Positions 24,418 to 34,144 of a DNA stretch of 61,893 bases are shown piece by piece. Source of the DNA: Lachnospiraceae bacterium (GTDB taxonomy: Bacteria > Bacillota > Clostridia > Lachnospirales > Lachnospiraceae); assembly GCA_017508825.1 (NCBI GenBank), contig JAFWRC010000281.1, positions 1 through 61,893 of the forward strand. Direction: 5' to 3'. The position numbers and the translations under genes were made by a program. Under the pieces are notes generated by a model. It saw only the letters and a list, made by a program, of their open reading frames with translations, ran no database searches and had not been told where the DNA came from. The number at the start of each line of letters is the position of its first letter. Within the stretch, counting starts at the first letter, position 1.

Positions 24418-25962
24418 GTGGAGAAGAAGAGTGAATACGCCATAGAGATGCAAAACATTACCAAGAGATTTCCCGGGATCATTGCCAACGATAATGTTAC
24501 GATCCGGTTGAAAAGGGGGGAGATCCATGCTCTTCTGGGAGAGAACGGCGCGGGAAAGTCCACACTGATGAGCGTATTGTTCGGACTGTATCAGCCGGAG
24601 GAGGGCGTGATCAAAAAGGACGGTCAGGTCGTGGAGATCAAATCGCCGAATGACGCAAATGCACTGGGGATCGGCATGGTGCACCAGCATTTTAAACTGG
24701 TGCAGTGCTTTACGGTTCTGGAGAATATCATTCTGGGGGAAGAGACGGTCAAACATGGTTTTCTCCAAAAGAAAGAAGCAAGGCAGAAGGTGCTGGAACT
24801 TTCGGAAAAATACGGGCTGATGGTGGATCCGGATGCGAAGATCGAGGATATCACGGTGGGTATGCAGCAGAGAACCGAGATCTTGAAGATGCTGTACCGG
24901 GACAATGAGATATTGATCTTTGACGAGCCCACTGCCGTGCTGACACCTTCCGAGATCGATGAACTGATGAAGATCATGAAAAATCTTGCAAAGGAAGGGA
25001 AATCGATCCTGTTTATTTCACATAAGCTGGCCGAGATCATGGCGGTCGCAGATCGCTGCAGTGTTTTGCGCCGGGGAAAATATATTGGTACGGTCGATAT
25101 CAAAGATACCAATCCGAACGAGCTGAGCCGTATGATGGTAGGAAGGAATGTGCAGTTTGTGGTGGAAAAGAAACCGGCAGAGCCCGGCGAGGTGGTGCTC
25201 TCCGTGAAAGACCTTACCGTGTCGAGTAAACTGCACAGCAAAAATGCGGTCAACCATGTGTCTTTCAGCGTAAGGAGCGGAGAGATCGTCTGCATTGCCG
25301 GGATCGATGGGAATGGCCAGTCAGAGCTGATCTATGGCCTGTCAGGATTGGAAAAATGCACCTCCGGAAAGATCGTTCTGAACGGAAAGGAGCTTCAGAC
25401 GGCACCGATCCGGCAGCGATATGCCGCCGGTATGGGGCATATTCCGGAGGACCGGCATAAGCATGGGCTGGTGCTGGATTATTCCCTGGCGTATGATCTG
25501 GTGCTTCAGCGTTATTTTGAAAGGGACTTTTCGACCGGAACCGGCTTTTTATTAAAATCCCGGATCAACGCGTATGCCGAAAAATTGATCGAACAGTATG
25601 ACATCCGCTCCGGACAGGGGGCGCCGACGATCGTCAGGTCTATGTCAGGAGGAAACCAGCAAAAGGCGATCATTGCAAGAGAGCTGGATCGGAACCCGTC
25701 GCTGCTGCTGGCTGTGCAGCCTACCAGAGGTCTGGATGTGGGGGCAATCGAAGGTATCCATAAGGAGCTGATCGCGCACAGGGACAGAGGAAATGCCATT
25801 CTTCTGGTATCTCTGGAGCTGGATGAGGTAATGTCGGTTTCGGACAGGATCCTCGTAATGTATGAGGGAGAGATCGTCGGAGAGTTTGATCCCAAGACGA
25901 CGACAACGGATGAGCTTGGTCTGTATATGGCAGGGGCTAAGAGAAAGGAGATCAGTGCATAA
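24418..25962 (+). CDS. Nucleoside ABC transporter, duplicated ATP-binding protein
   Basis: 514 residues; GTG start at 24418 preceded by GGAGGTGAG. Two ABC domains are fused as in sugar and BMP-type transporters. The first has GENGAGKST, a signature region degenerate to TVGMQQRTEILKML, and Walker B ILIFDEPTAVLTP. The second lacks a clear Walker A (GIDGNGQSEL), with signature MSGGNQQKAIIARE and LLAVQPTRGLDVGA. It overlaps the next gene by one base (TAATG). With the two permeases and the BMP protein it forms a nucleoside importer. Confidence 0.92.
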   Translation: MEKKSEYAIEMQNITKRFPGIIANDNVTIRLKRGEIHALLGENGAGKSTLMSVLFGLYQPEEGVIKKDGQVVEIKSPNDANALGIGMVHQHFKLVQCFTVLENIILGEETVKHGFLQKKEARQKVLELSEKYGLMVDPDAKIEDITVGMQQRTEILKMLYRDNEILIFDEPTAVLTPSEIDELMKIMKNLAKEGKSILFISHKLAEIMAVADRCSVLRRGKYIGTVDIKDTNPNELSRMMVGRNVQFVVEKKPAEPGEVVLSVKDLTVSSKLHSKNAVNHVSFSVRSGEIVCIAGIDGNGQSELIYGLSGLEKCTSGKIVLNGKELQTAPIRQRYAAGMGHIPEDRHKHGLVLDYSLAYDLVLQRYFERDFSTGTGFLLKSRINAYAEKLIEQYDIRSGQGAPTIVRSMSGGNQQKAIIARELDRNPSLLLAVQPTRGLDVGAIEGIHKELIAHRDRGNAILLVSLELDEVMSVSDRILVMYEGEIVGEFDPKTTTTDELGLYMAGAKRKEISA

Positions 25963-27125
25963 TGCGTAAATTAGTTGCAAAACCTGTCGTCCAGTCGATC
26001 CTGGCGGCACTGCTTTGTATCGTGTTCGGATTGCTCCTGGGGTATATCGTGCTCCTTATCATCAATCCTGCCGGCGCGAGTACGGCGATCGTAACGATCC
26101 TGAAGAACTATTTCACCTATCCTTCCGCCGCAGCCCGGGGCAAATACCTCGGAAACACACTGGTAAAGGCGGCGCCACTTCTTATGTGTGCGCTGTCCAT
26201 ACAGTTCTGCTATCAGGCCGGTCTGTTCAATATCGGTGCAGCGGGACAGTATGTTGCCGGTGCGGGCGCAGCGCTTTTCTGTGCGCTGCAGCTTCATCTG
26301 CATTGGAGTTTATGCCTGTTGGCAGCGATTCTGGCTGGCGGGATCTTCGGAATGGCAGTCGGATTTCTGAAGGCATATTTAAATGTAAATGAGGTAATAT
26401 CAGGGATCATGCTCAACTGGATCGGCTTATATACGGTAAATATGCTTCTGAGCGTAGTGAAGGAAACGGCAAGCCCGTATACGGTCAATCTGGCCAATGC
26501 CAATCCGGCAGCCGTGCTTCCTACGCTGGGGCTGGATAAGCTGTTTTCCAATAACAAATATGTCACGATAGCGATACCGCTGTCCGTGATCATTGCCATA
26601 CTGCTCAAGATCCTGCTGTCCATGACGGTCTTCGGATATGAGATCCGTGCGACGGGTATCGCGAGAGATGCGGCGAAATACAGCGGAATGCGCGAGAAGA
26701 GGAATGTAATCGTGTCGTTGTTTATCGGCGGAGCCTTAGCGGGTATGGGCGCTGCATTCCTGTATCTGACCGGATATGAGCAGTGGTCGGTGACACAGTC
26801 CTCGGTACCGGGCATGGGCTTTAATGGCATCGCGGCTACCTTCCTTGGCGGGCTCGACCCCATCGGAACCGTATTTGCTACGTATTTTATCCAGCATATC
26901 ACCAGTGGCGGCTCTTATCTGGATAAGAACATTTATCCTTCACAGATCTCGGATCTGATCTCGGCGATCATCATCTATCTGTGTGGCTTTGTTATGTTCT
27001 TTAAAATGTACATGAACCGGATACTGAAGCTTTCCGGGGGGACTACTGCTGTGGAAGAGAAGAAAACTGCAGAAGAAAAAAAGGAAACGAAGGCTTCGGA
27101 AAACGGAGAAGGAGGTAATGAATAA
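25962..27125 (+). CDS. Nucleoside ABC transporter permease 1
   Basis: 387 residues with about nine or ten membrane helices. Family motifs include FNIGAAGQYVAGAGAA, VISGIMLNWIGLY and GMGFNGIAATFLGGLDPIG. The C-terminal 30 residues are Lys/Glu-rich and cytosolic. ATG overlaps the ATPase stop; the stop overlaps the ATG of permease 2 at 27125, so the three are translationally coupled. Confidence 0.9.
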   Translation: MRKLVAKPVVQSILAALLCIVFGLLLGYIVLLIINPAGASTAIVTILKNYFTYPSAAARGKYLGNTLVKAAPLLMCALSIQFCYQAGLFNIGAAGQYVAGAGAALFCALQLHLHWSLCLLAAILAGGIFGMAVGFLKAYLNVNEVISGIMLNWIGLYTVNMLLSVVKETASPYTVNLANANPAAVLPTLGLDKLFSNNKYVTIAIPLSVIIAILLKILLSMTVFGYEIRATGIARDAAKYSGMREKRNVIVSLFIGGALAGMGAAFLYLTGYEQWSVTQSSVPGMGFNGIAATFLGGLDPIGTVFATYFIQHITSGGSYLDKNIYPSQISDLISAIIIYLCGFVMFFKMYMNRILKLSGGTTAVEEKKTAEEKKETKASENGEGGNE

Positions 27126-28066
27126 TGTTGCTGCTTCTTCAATATACACTGATTTTTGCATCGGTACTCATTCTGGTGGCGCTGGGCGGCTGCATCTCCG
27201 AGCATTCCGGCGTGATCAATCTGGGACTGGAAGGTATCATGATCATGGGGGCTCTGGGTGGCGCGCTTACGCTGAAATATCTGTCCCCGGATACATCGGC
27301 GATCCTTATCCTGCTGTTGGTGCTTCTGGCAGCGATGCTCTGTGGGCTGGCGTATTCGCTGCTGCTGGCGGTAGCGTGCATCAATTTCAAGGCGGACCAG
27401 ACACTGGTAGGTACTGCGCTCAATATGCTTGCGGCAGCGGTGGCTACCGTGATCGCTAAATCTGTAAACATCGCGGAAAACCCGGACAATGTATCATCCA
27501 CGGTGCAGTATGTCCGGAATAAAAAAGCGCTGGTACTGAGTATCGGGACAAACCAGTTTAATCTGTTTATCCCGGTGGCGGTGATCGCGCTGGTGCTGAT
27601 CTATGTTCTGCTGTATAAGACACGCTTCGGTCTGCGACTGATGGCCTGTGGCGAACATCCGCAGGCGGCGGACAGTGTAGGCATCAATGTATACAAGATG
27701 CGGGCGGCGGCAGTGCTGATCTCCGGAATGCTTGCGGGAATAGGCGGCATCGTGTATATCACCGCGGGTGTGAGTGAATGGAAGTTTGAAGTCGGTGTGG
27801 CCGGTTTTGGATTTCTGGCACTTGCGGTTATGATCTTCGGACAGTGGAAGCCGCTGAACATCGGGCTGGCAGCATTGCTGTTTGGTTTCTTCCGAGCGTT
27901 GTCGAATGTATACTCCGGCTTCGATTTTCTGGCGGCATTGAATATCCCCGGCTCGGTCTATAATATGATGCCATATATCATCTCTCTGGTGGTGCTGGCA
28001 TTTACCTCATCCAGATCACGCGCACCGAAAGCAGAAGGCATTCCGTACGATAAGGGGCAGCGATAA
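27125..28066 (+). CDS. Nucleoside ABC transporter permease 2
   Basis: 313 residues, eight or more membrane helices, with ISEHSGVINLGLEGIMIMGA, FGLRLMACGEHPQAADSVGI and VGVAGFGFLALAVMIFGQW, matching the second permease of BMP-type transporters. It starts on the overlapping TAATG of permease 1 and is followed within 31 bp by adenine deaminase, probably in the same transcript. Confidence 0.9.
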   Translation: MLLLLQYTLIFASVLILVALGGCISEHSGVINLGLEGIMIMGALGGALTLKYLSPDTSAILILLLVLLAAMLCGLAYSLLLAVACINFKADQTLVGTALNMLAAAVATVIAKSVNIAENPDNVSSTVQYVRNKKALVLSIGTNQFNLFIPVAVIALVLIYVLLYKTRFGLRLMACGEHPQAADSVGINVYKMRAAAVLISGMLAGIGGIVYITAGVSEWKFEVGVAGFGFLALAVMIFGQWKPLNIGLAALLFGFFRALSNVYSGFDFLAALNIPGSVYNMMPYIISLVVLAFTSSRSRAPKAEGIPYDKGQR

Positions 28067-28096
28067 AAAGGGATCAGGATCAAGGAGAAGGGACGT

Positions 28097-29908
28097 ATGC
28101 TGAATAAATTTTGCAAAAAGCCGTTGTATGCGGTGACACGTAAGCTTGCGCTTGTGGCAATGGGAACGGAGAAAGCGGATCTGGTGATCCGGGATGCAAA
28201 GCTCATCAATGTTTGTACGGCAGAGATACAGGAGCATACAGATGTGGCTGTTGCAGAGGGCAGGATCGCATTGGTCGGAGATGCAGCGCATTGTATCGGA
28301 CCGGATACCAAAGTGATCGATGCCGGGGGACAGTATATCGCGCCGGGATTTATGGACGGACATCTGCATGTGGAATCCTCTATGGTATCGGTGGGAGAAT
28401 ATGGCCGTGCCGTAGTACCGCATGGGACAACGGCGATCTTTATGGATCCGCATGAAATCTGCAATGTCTTCGGTTTGGAAGGTGTGAAAGCGATGATCGC
28501 AGATGCAAAACGTACACCGTTAAAAGCGATGTGCAGCGCGCCTTCCTGCGTACCGGCGGTTCCCGGGTTTGAAGATACCGGCGCTTCGATCAATGCAGAC
28601 GATATCAGAGAGATGATGTCCTGGGACGGCATTGTGGGATTGGGTGAGATGATGAACTTTCCGGGCGTGACCGGCGGAAACGAGGCGGTACACGCAGAAC
28701 TTGCGGAAACGCTCAAAGCGGATCAGGTCATTACCGGGCATTATCCGGCTTTTAATACCGGCGCGGCGTTGAATGCCTATATCGCGGCAGGGGCCAGATG
28801 CTGTCACGAATCCACCCGGGCGGTGGATGTGCTGGAAAAGATGCGCCATGGGATGTATGCGCAGATACGATACGGCAGCGGCTGGCGGGATCTGCCCAAT
28901 ATCATACAGGCGGTACTGGATGATCATATTGATGACCGTTATGCCTGTCTGGTCACCGATGATGCGCATCCGGAGACGCTGATCGAAAACGGACATCTGG
29001 ATCATCTGGTACGTCTGGCGATCAAAGAAGGACTGGATCCGGTCAGGGCGATCCAGTACGTTACGATCAATACGGCAAGCTGTTTCCGGTTGGAACATGA
29101 AATGGGAAGCATCACGCCGGGGAAATGCGCAGATATCGTTTTCCTGGAAGATCTGAAAGAGATCCGTGTGACGAGAACGATCATTGATGGTGAGATCGCT
29201 GCAGAAAACGGTGAAAGGGCAGAACTGAACGAAGAGCCTGCTTTTCCGGAACATTTCTATCATTCCATGCATGTCGGGGAGATAATCACGGAAGCATCGT
29301 TTGAGATCAAAGCGCCGGAAGAGCTGGTTTTGAATGGGACGATCAAAACGCGTGTGATCGAGAGCCTTCCCGGTAATACCATTACGAAAGAATGTATTGT
29401 TGCCATGCCGGTGCAGAACGGTATCGTTCCGGCAGCGCCGGATCTGGATGTGATCAAGATGGTTGTATTTGAGAGACATCACGAGACCGGAACGAAAGGC
29501 TTTGGTTTTGTGAAAGGCTTCGGTCTGCAGAAAGGCGCGATGGCGCAGACGGTTTCCCATGACGCTCACAATCTGCTGGTGGCGGGAACGAACGATGCGG
29601 ATATGGCGCTGGCGGCAAATACGCTGATCGAATGCGGCGGCGGTATCTGCGCAGTTGCTGACGGAAAGGTACTGGCCGTGGTACCGCTGCCGATCGCAGG
29701 GCTGATGAGTGATAAGCATGTGGAAGAGGTGGCAGAGCAGATCACCCGCCTTGGGGAGGCATGGAAAATACTCGGATGCAGCTTTGCATCACCTTTTATG
29801 ACCATGGCGATCGTACCGCTTGCGTGTATCCCGGAGCTGCGTCTGACAAACCGGGGTCTGGTGGATTGCAGGAGCTTTACAGGAGCAGCCTTGTTTGAAG
29901 CACAGTAA
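28097..29908 (+). CDS. ade: Adenine deaminase
   Basis: 603 residues; ATG at 28097 behind AAGGAGAAGGG. It converts adenine to hypoxanthine. The amidohydrolase metal site is visible: PGFMDGHLHVESSM, VVPHGTTAIFMDPHEICNV, ITGHYPAF, CCHESTRAVDVLEKMRHGM (E and R lid) and LVTDDAHPE. The C-terminal domain carries NGIVPAAPDLDVIKMVVFER and the Gly-rich LIECGGGICAVADGK seen in Ade. Length fits the family. Its place after the nucleoside importer makes a purine salvage operon. Confidence 0.95.
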   Translation: MLNKFCKKPLYAVTRKLALVAMGTEKADLVIRDAKLINVCTAEIQEHTDVAVAEGRIALVGDAAHCIGPDTKVIDAGGQYIAPGFMDGHLHVESSMVSVGEYGRAVVPHGTTAIFMDPHEICNVFGLEGVKAMIADAKRTPLKAMCSAPSCVPAVPGFEDTGASINADDIREMMSWDGIVGLGEMMNFPGVTGGNEAVHAELAETLKADQVITGHYPAFNTGAALNAYIAAGARCCHESTRAVDVLEKMRHGMYAQIRYGSGWRDLPNIIQAVLDDHIDDRYACLVTDDAHPETLIENGHLDHLVRLAIKEGLDPVRAIQYVTINTASCFRLEHEMGSITPGKCADIVFLEDLKEIRVTRTIIDGEIAAENGERAELNEEPAFPEHFYHSMHVGEIITEASFEIKAPEELVLNGTIKTRVIESLPGNTITKECIVAMPVQNGIVPAAPDLDVIKMVVFERHHETGTKGFGFVKGFGLQKGAMAQTVSHDAHNLLVAGTNDADMALAANTLIECGGGICAVADGKVLAVVPLPIAGLMSDKHVEEVAEQITRLGEAWKILGCSFASPFMTMAIVPLACIPELRLTNRGLVDCRSFTGAALFEAQ

Positions 29909-29974
29909 AATATGAGTAAGCGGAAGAACGGAAAGGTTTTGAACATTTGCAAAAACAGAAAGGAGATATGGAAC

Positions 29975-31384
29975 ATGAGCAAAAAGAGATTATCCATACT
30001 TGCAGTAATGATGACGGTGCTCCTGTTTTTCGGGATGCCGGGGATGTGTGTGAATGCTGCGGATGTGTTGCCGTTTGCAGGACCGCTGGATTATTCGCAG
30101 CCGGAAAACTGGCTGTATGACGGAGCATACCCCGAAAATGCGGTGGATGTGTTTATCGTTGCGCCGTCCGTTGATACAAAAAGCGCGGTGAACTCTGAGA
30201 TCACGGAGGCATACAGACAGAGATTTGCTTATGCAATGAACCAGCAGCAGGCATTGTTTGCGCCGACGGCAAAGATCTATGCGCCGTATTACCGGCAGGC
30301 ATCGCTGAATGCGTATGCACTGGATGCGGTGGCAAGAGAGCAGGCGTTAAGCAACGCGTATACCGATGTTTCCGCAGCATTCCGGTATTATCTGGAGCAT
30401 AAGAATAACGGCAGACCGGTGATCCTGGCAGGTTTTTCACAGGGGGCGGATATGTGCTATCGCCTGCTTATGGAGTATTACGGGGATGCAGCGCTTCGCA
30501 GCAATCTGGTGGCAGTATATGCGATCGGCTGGAACATGACGGAAGAGATGCTCCGGCAGTATCCGCAGATCATTCCGGCCCAGGGGGAGACAGATACCGG
30601 TGTGGTAGTCAGTTTTGACTGTGAAAACGGTGAGGTGACAGATTCTCTGATCACACCGGCAGGAACGAAGGCGTACTCGATCAATCCGCTGAACTGGAGA
30701 ACGGACAGTGTGCCGGCAGAAGCTGCATTAAATCATGGCAGTGTAACGCAGGACAGCAAGACCGGTGAGATCACATCGGTAGAAGTCGGAAAGTACGGTG
30801 CCTGCATCGATCCGGACCGTGGTACGCTGATCGTGTCCGGCATTGATACCACAGAGTATCCGGCAGGCCTTGCGATCTTCCCGGAAGGCAGTCTGCATCT
30901 GTATGACAACTTTTTGTTCTTTGTGAACCTGCAGGAAAATGTACAGAAACGCGCCGGGAGTTTTCTGGAGGGCAAAACAGCTGCAGCTGCTGTTTCTGCT
31001 ATGACAGCAACTGCAGAGAATACGCCGGCGGAGCAGAATACATTATTGGGACAGCAGGCGGTGATCGGTGAGAAGTATACACTGTATCTGGGCCTGAATG
31101 ATAAAGATACCTATGAACAGATCATTCCCACGGACACGGCGCTGGAGCTGGCCAACCGGATCTGCGCAAAACATGCCGGCGGCTATACCCAGTTCAGCGC
31201 GAGAGGCGGATGGACCAATGACGACGGTACGATGGGGCATGAGAATACGATTGTTTACCAGCTTTATGATATATCCGAGACGGATCTGAAGGCGCTGCTG
31301 AACGCGCTGATCGTAACATTCAATCAAAGCTCCGTTCTGGTGGAAAAGAGCGAAGCGGTGTATATCTACTATACCGGAGAATGA
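29975..31384 (+). CDS. Secreted DUF3089 protein, lipase-like alpha/beta hydrolase
   Basis: 469 residues from the ATG at 29975, with AGAAAGGAGAT upstream; an in-frame ATG at 29912 lacks such a site. A signal peptide covers about residues 1-30 (ending GMCVNAA). The sequence follows DUF3089: PENWLYDGAYPENAVDVFIVAPSV, ARIYAPYYRQASLNAY-like text, and the nucleophile elbow ILAGFSQGAD. The C-terminal 100 residues are a separate TQFSARGGWTNDDGT domain of unknown family. The native ester substrate is unknown. Confidence 0.82.
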   Translation: MSKKRLSILAVMMTVLLFFGMPGMCVNAADVLPFAGPLDYSQPENWLYDGAYPENAVDVFIVAPSVDTKSAVNSEITEAYRQRFAYAMNQQQALFAPTAKIYAPYYRQASLNAYALDAVAREQALSNAYTDVSAAFRYYLEHKNNGRPVILAGFSQGADMCYRLLMEYYGDAALRSNLVAVYAIGWNMTEEMLRQYPQIIPAQGETDTGVVVSFDCENGEVTDSLITPAGTKAYSINPLNWRTDSVPAEAALNHGSVTQDSKTGEITSVEVGKYGACIDPDRGTLIVSGIDTTEYPAGLAIFPEGSLHLYDNFLFFVNLQENVQKRAGSFLEGKTAAAAVSAMTATAENTPAEQNTLLGQQAVIGEKYTLYLGLNDKDTYEQIIPTDTALELANRICAKHAGGYTQFSARGGWTNDDGTMGHENTIVYQLYDISETDLKALLNALIVTFNQSSVLVEKSEAVYIYYTGE

Positions 31385-31415
31385 ATTTTGAACGAAAACT
31401 ATAGACCACAGTAGA

Positions 31416-31466
31416 CCACAGGGACGGTTCTCCGGCTCATTATGAGCCGGAGAACCGTCCCTGTGG
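31416..31466. repeat. REP-like palindrome, copy 1 (perfect)
   Basis: Two perfect 25-bp arms (CCACAGGGACGGTTCTCCGG... and its complement) are separated by one base. This is the best-preserved member of the family found at six places in the window. No transposase of the REP type is encoded in the window. Confidence 0.9.
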
Positions 31467-31537
31467 CTTCGAAATGTGGCTTTACTCGCCGATGCCCGTT
31501 AACCGGCCGAACCACAGCCCCTTTTTTATGGAGTATA

Positions 31538-32107
31538 TCAATCTAACCGGCCGAACCACAACCCCTTTTTATGAAGCATATCAATCTGACTGGCCTCATC
31601 ATCCGGATCTATATTGAGAAACTCAATAAGTTCATCCTTTGTAAAGTGCTCTCCTGTAAAAGTTTCCTTACAAGCCCCCAACGGTTCGAAATCGGGCTGC
31701 TCACACTCGCTCTCTTCATAGAGGTTTCCGAACTGATCGATATAAACAATGTCACTGCCAAATGCCCAGCCGTAACCCCCACGCCATATTACATTTATAG
31801 AGGCATCTGCTGATGAATTATCAGCAGCGGTATCATCAGCAACTGTATCATCGGCAACTGCAACTGCATTTGCATCATCGGCGGAATCTGTACTCGACTC
31901 GGATGCTTCCGACGAAGCGTCCGATTTATCCTGCATATTCTCATTCGGATCCCTGTCGGGTTTTTCTGAAGCAGCTGTATTTTCCGCCGCTGCCGAAGCG
32001 GTTTGAACCGCTGCAATCTCAGATTTCCCGGATGCCTGTTCCACACTGTTTCCACACCCAGACAGCAACAACATGCCGCTTAACAGAATTACGATTGCTT
32101 TTTTCAT
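31538..32107 (-). CDS. Hypothetical lipoprotein with acidic low-complexity linker
   Basis: 189 residues, ATG at 32105-32107 after a GGAGACAGG site. Lipobox LLSGCG (Cys about residue 18). Residues 25-105 are rich in Ala, Asp, Ser and Glu (DDTVADDTAADNSS), a typical wall-spanning spacer. The C-terminal 85 residues start with NVIWRGGYGWAFGSDIVYID and contain ESECEQPDFEPLGACKETF; I do not recognise the domain. The last 15 codons are duplicated just downstream of the stop (31499-31537), an untranslated echo of the C-terminus. Confidence 0.8.
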   Translation of the reverse strand: MKKAIVILLSGMLLLSGCGNSVEQASGKSEIAAVQTASAAAENTAASEKPDRDPNENMQDKSDASSEASESSTDSADDANAVAVADDTVADDTAADNSSADASINVIWRGGYGWAFGSDIVYIDQFGNLYEESECEQPDFEPLGACKETFTGEHFTKDELIEFLNIDPDDEASQIDMLHKKGLWFGRLD

Positions 32108-32327
32108 ACCTGTCTCCTTTGATGGTCTTTATTCATGACACGATCATTTCGGTCACACTTTTTTTTTCGTTGACAAAGATACGGAAGCAGGAAAGGATTT
32201 TTATGGGTGAAAATAAAAAAAATGTGGCTCATAAGAAAGACAAAAGACATGCTGAGTGAAAATGCAGAACGGAACAGATGGATCCCACAACAACATCTGG
32301 TAAATCTGCTTAAAAAGCAGTATAGTA

Positions 32328-32367
32328 TATTCGGAAATAAGTTGCATATGCGACTAACCTCCGAATA
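32328..32367 (+). ncRNA. Small stem-internal loop-stem candidate before the patatin gene
   Basis: TATTCGGA (32328-32335) pairs with TCCGAATA (32360-32367), enclosing GTTGC-ATAT-GCGAC (32341-32354) with AATAA and TAACC-type internal loops. It lies 60 bp before the start codon. Its size resembles a small cis-regulatory RNA, but no known class is matched. The rest of the 32108-32427 gap holds an 18-codon reading frame at 32203 and nothing else recognisable. Confidence 0.35.
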
Positions 32368-32427
32368 CAGGTAGACGTTAAAAAGGATTTTTATTGGGCA
32401 ATTAAGTGATCGGGAGGACGGAATACA

Positions 32428-33327
32428 GTGAAAAAGATATATTCAGGTTATGAGAATCTTCCGGAAGGAACGGCTTCCGAACATATTACGGATGGCTGTC
32501 TGGTACTGGAAGGCGGGGCGTTTCGCGGTCTCTATACGCAGGGATTTCTGGATGCGCTGATGGAGAGCGATATCAATATGGCGTGTGTGATCGGAGTATC
32601 TGCCGGTGCGCTGTCTGCAATGAACTATGTATCCGGACAGATCGGCCGGTCCGCCAGGATCAATCTGGGCTTCCGCCATGACAGCCGCTATGTGGGTACC
32701 AGGGCGCTCGTGCATAGCCACAGCATACTGGATATAAGCTTTCTGACGGAGGACAGAGGCATCCTGGAGCCATTTGACCGTGAGCGTTTTGAAAACAGTA
32801 AGCAGCGCTTTATCGCAGTGGCAACGAACTGTGATAACGGAAAGGCGGTATGCTTTGAAAAGGGACGGAGCAGGGACATCATGGAAGGCGTAAGGGCATC
32901 GGCTACCATGCCGTATATCTCGCCCATGGTCTGGATCGGCGGCGTGCCGTATCTGGACGGGGGATGTACCTGTAAGATACCCTATCATTGGGCACTCCAA
33001 AACGGGTTTAACAAGATCATTGTGCTGCGGACCAGGGAAACAACGTATCGCAAACCCGATAAGGTTTCGAAGATGGCGCTGCGTTTCTACCGGTCACGGG
33101 AGGCTTTTGCAAAGAAGCTGGCGGTAAGTAATAAATCCTACAATCGTCAATGTGACGAGATCGAACAGCTGCATATGGAAGGCCGGCTGCTCCGGATCGC
33201 GCCGTCCGAGACGGTAACAGTTGCCCGTGTGGAGAGCGATATGGAGAAGCTGGGGCATCTGTATTGGCTGGGATACCGGGACGGGATGGAGAATAACGCG
33301 CTGATCAGAAACTATCTGGGGATCTGA
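32428..33327 (+). CDS. Patatin-like phospholipase
   Basis: 299 residues; GTG start at 32428 after GGGAGGACGG. It has the patatin elements in order: LVLEGGAFRGLYTQGFLDAL (oxyanion hole), GVSAGALSAMN (Ser nucleophile in GxSxG) and LDGGCTCKIPYH (catalytic Asp in DGG). The length matches the short bacterial YjjU-like group. It would hydrolyse acyl esters of phospholipids in the cytosol. No signal peptide is present. Confidence 0.93.
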   Translation: MKKIYSGYENLPEGTASEHITDGCLVLEGGAFRGLYTQGFLDALMESDINMACVIGVSAGALSAMNYVSGQIGRSARINLGFRHDSRYVGTRALVHSHSILDISFLTEDRGILEPFDRERFENSKQRFIAVATNCDNGKAVCFEKGRSRDIMEGVRASATMPYISPMVWIGGVPYLDGGCTCKIPYHWALQNGFNKIIVLRTRETTYRKPDKVSKMALRFYRSREAFAKKLAVSNKSYNRQCDEIEQLHMEGRLLRIAPSETVTVARVESDMEKLGHLYWLGYRDGMENNALIRNYLGI

Positions 33328-33364
33328 CATAGAAATAAAATCACATCATATCTTCACCGATAAG

Positions 33365-33781
33365 TTGATGATCGGCGTGGTGGATCTGAAAAACATTGCG
33401 CTTGCCACACCGGAAGACAAGCTATATAATATTCATGTATGGGCACAGCTTTTTAAGGCGCAGACCTGGGAGGAGATAAAGATGCTGGCTGCAACGAGTT
33501 CCATCATAGATGATGCTGCTGAAACGCTGTATCAGCTGTCGGAAGATGAACGGATCCGGCAGGAATGCGAAGCGCGCGAAGATTATTGGAAGCGTGAGCA
33601 GGGGCTTCTGGACGAAATGAATGAAACGCAGGAGCGGTTTGCGGAAGCGCAAAAAAAGATCGCAGACCAGGAAAAAACGATTGCAGAACAGGAAAAAGCC
33701 CTTACAGAAAAGGATGAAGAAATAGCAAAGCAGCAAGAAGAAATAGCAAAGCTAAAGGCGATGCTGGCAAAGACAAATTGA
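33365..33781 (+). pseudogene. C-terminal remnant of an Rpn/PD-(D/E)XK family nuclease-transposase
   Basis: The frame can be read from before the nominal start (…HIFTDKLMIGVVDLKNIALATPEDK) but has no upstream domain: the PD-(D/E)XK core that should come before this segment is missing and the frame runs into the patatin gene. The remaining text (LYNIHVWAQLFKAQTWEEIKML) and the coiled coil rich in EKEEIAKQ repeats (about residues 75-138) are typical of the C-terminus of Rpn-like proteins in Lachnospiraceae. It is a decayed mobile gene. Confidence 0.65.
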
Positions 33782-33881
33782 TGCGAATCAAATAAATGGA
33801 CATTGTCGGAAATAACGAAAGCGGGCTCCCACAAGCAAAGCTTGATGGCAGGAAAAAGGGCGCGACCCGGAAAGGAAAAAG

Positions 33882-34001
33882 ATGTTTACAGTATTCGGAA
33901 CCAATCTTGAAAAAGGACACGGAAACGCACTGCATGAGCAGAGCTTGATTTGTGTGTGCCCTGAACAGGATGACGGAAAACGGATGGCTGTGAGAAAATA
34001 G
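33882..34001 (+). CDS. Possible small protein, 39 aa
   Basis: ATG at 33882 with AAAGGA nine bases upstream; MFTVFGTNLEKGHGNALHEQ followed by a Cys pair (ICVCPEQ). It is unrecognised, has no strong evidence beyond a start site and a terminator downstream, and may be chance. Confidence 0.25.
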   Translation: MFTVFGTNLEKGHGNALHEQSLICVCPEQDDGKRMAVRK

Positions 34002-34029
34002 ATCGCAGAACGAAGTCAGAGAAACGAAA

Positions 34030-34068
34030 CCGCTTATCCTGAGAAGATCAGGGTAAGCGGTATTTTTT
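34030..34068 (+). terminator. Rho-independent terminator
   Basis: CCGCTTA (34030-34036) pairs with TAAGCGG (34054-34060) around an inner CCTGA/TCAGG hairpin, followed by TATTTTTTAT. Confidence 0.85.
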
Positions 34069-34144
34069 ATACATAAATGGCGGAATAGCCCTGTCTGATG
34101 CATTTGGGGAAAGGAAGAAAAGACGAAGAAGGTGGTGAAAAGAA

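Noticed and set aside
31813-32259. 148-codon plus-strand frame rich in Gln and His
   Set aside because: It is antisense to the Ala/Asp-rich spacer of the lipoprotein at 31538-32107; its odd composition mirrors that repeat. Only its last 18 codons (from 32203) have an own start site, which is too little to call.
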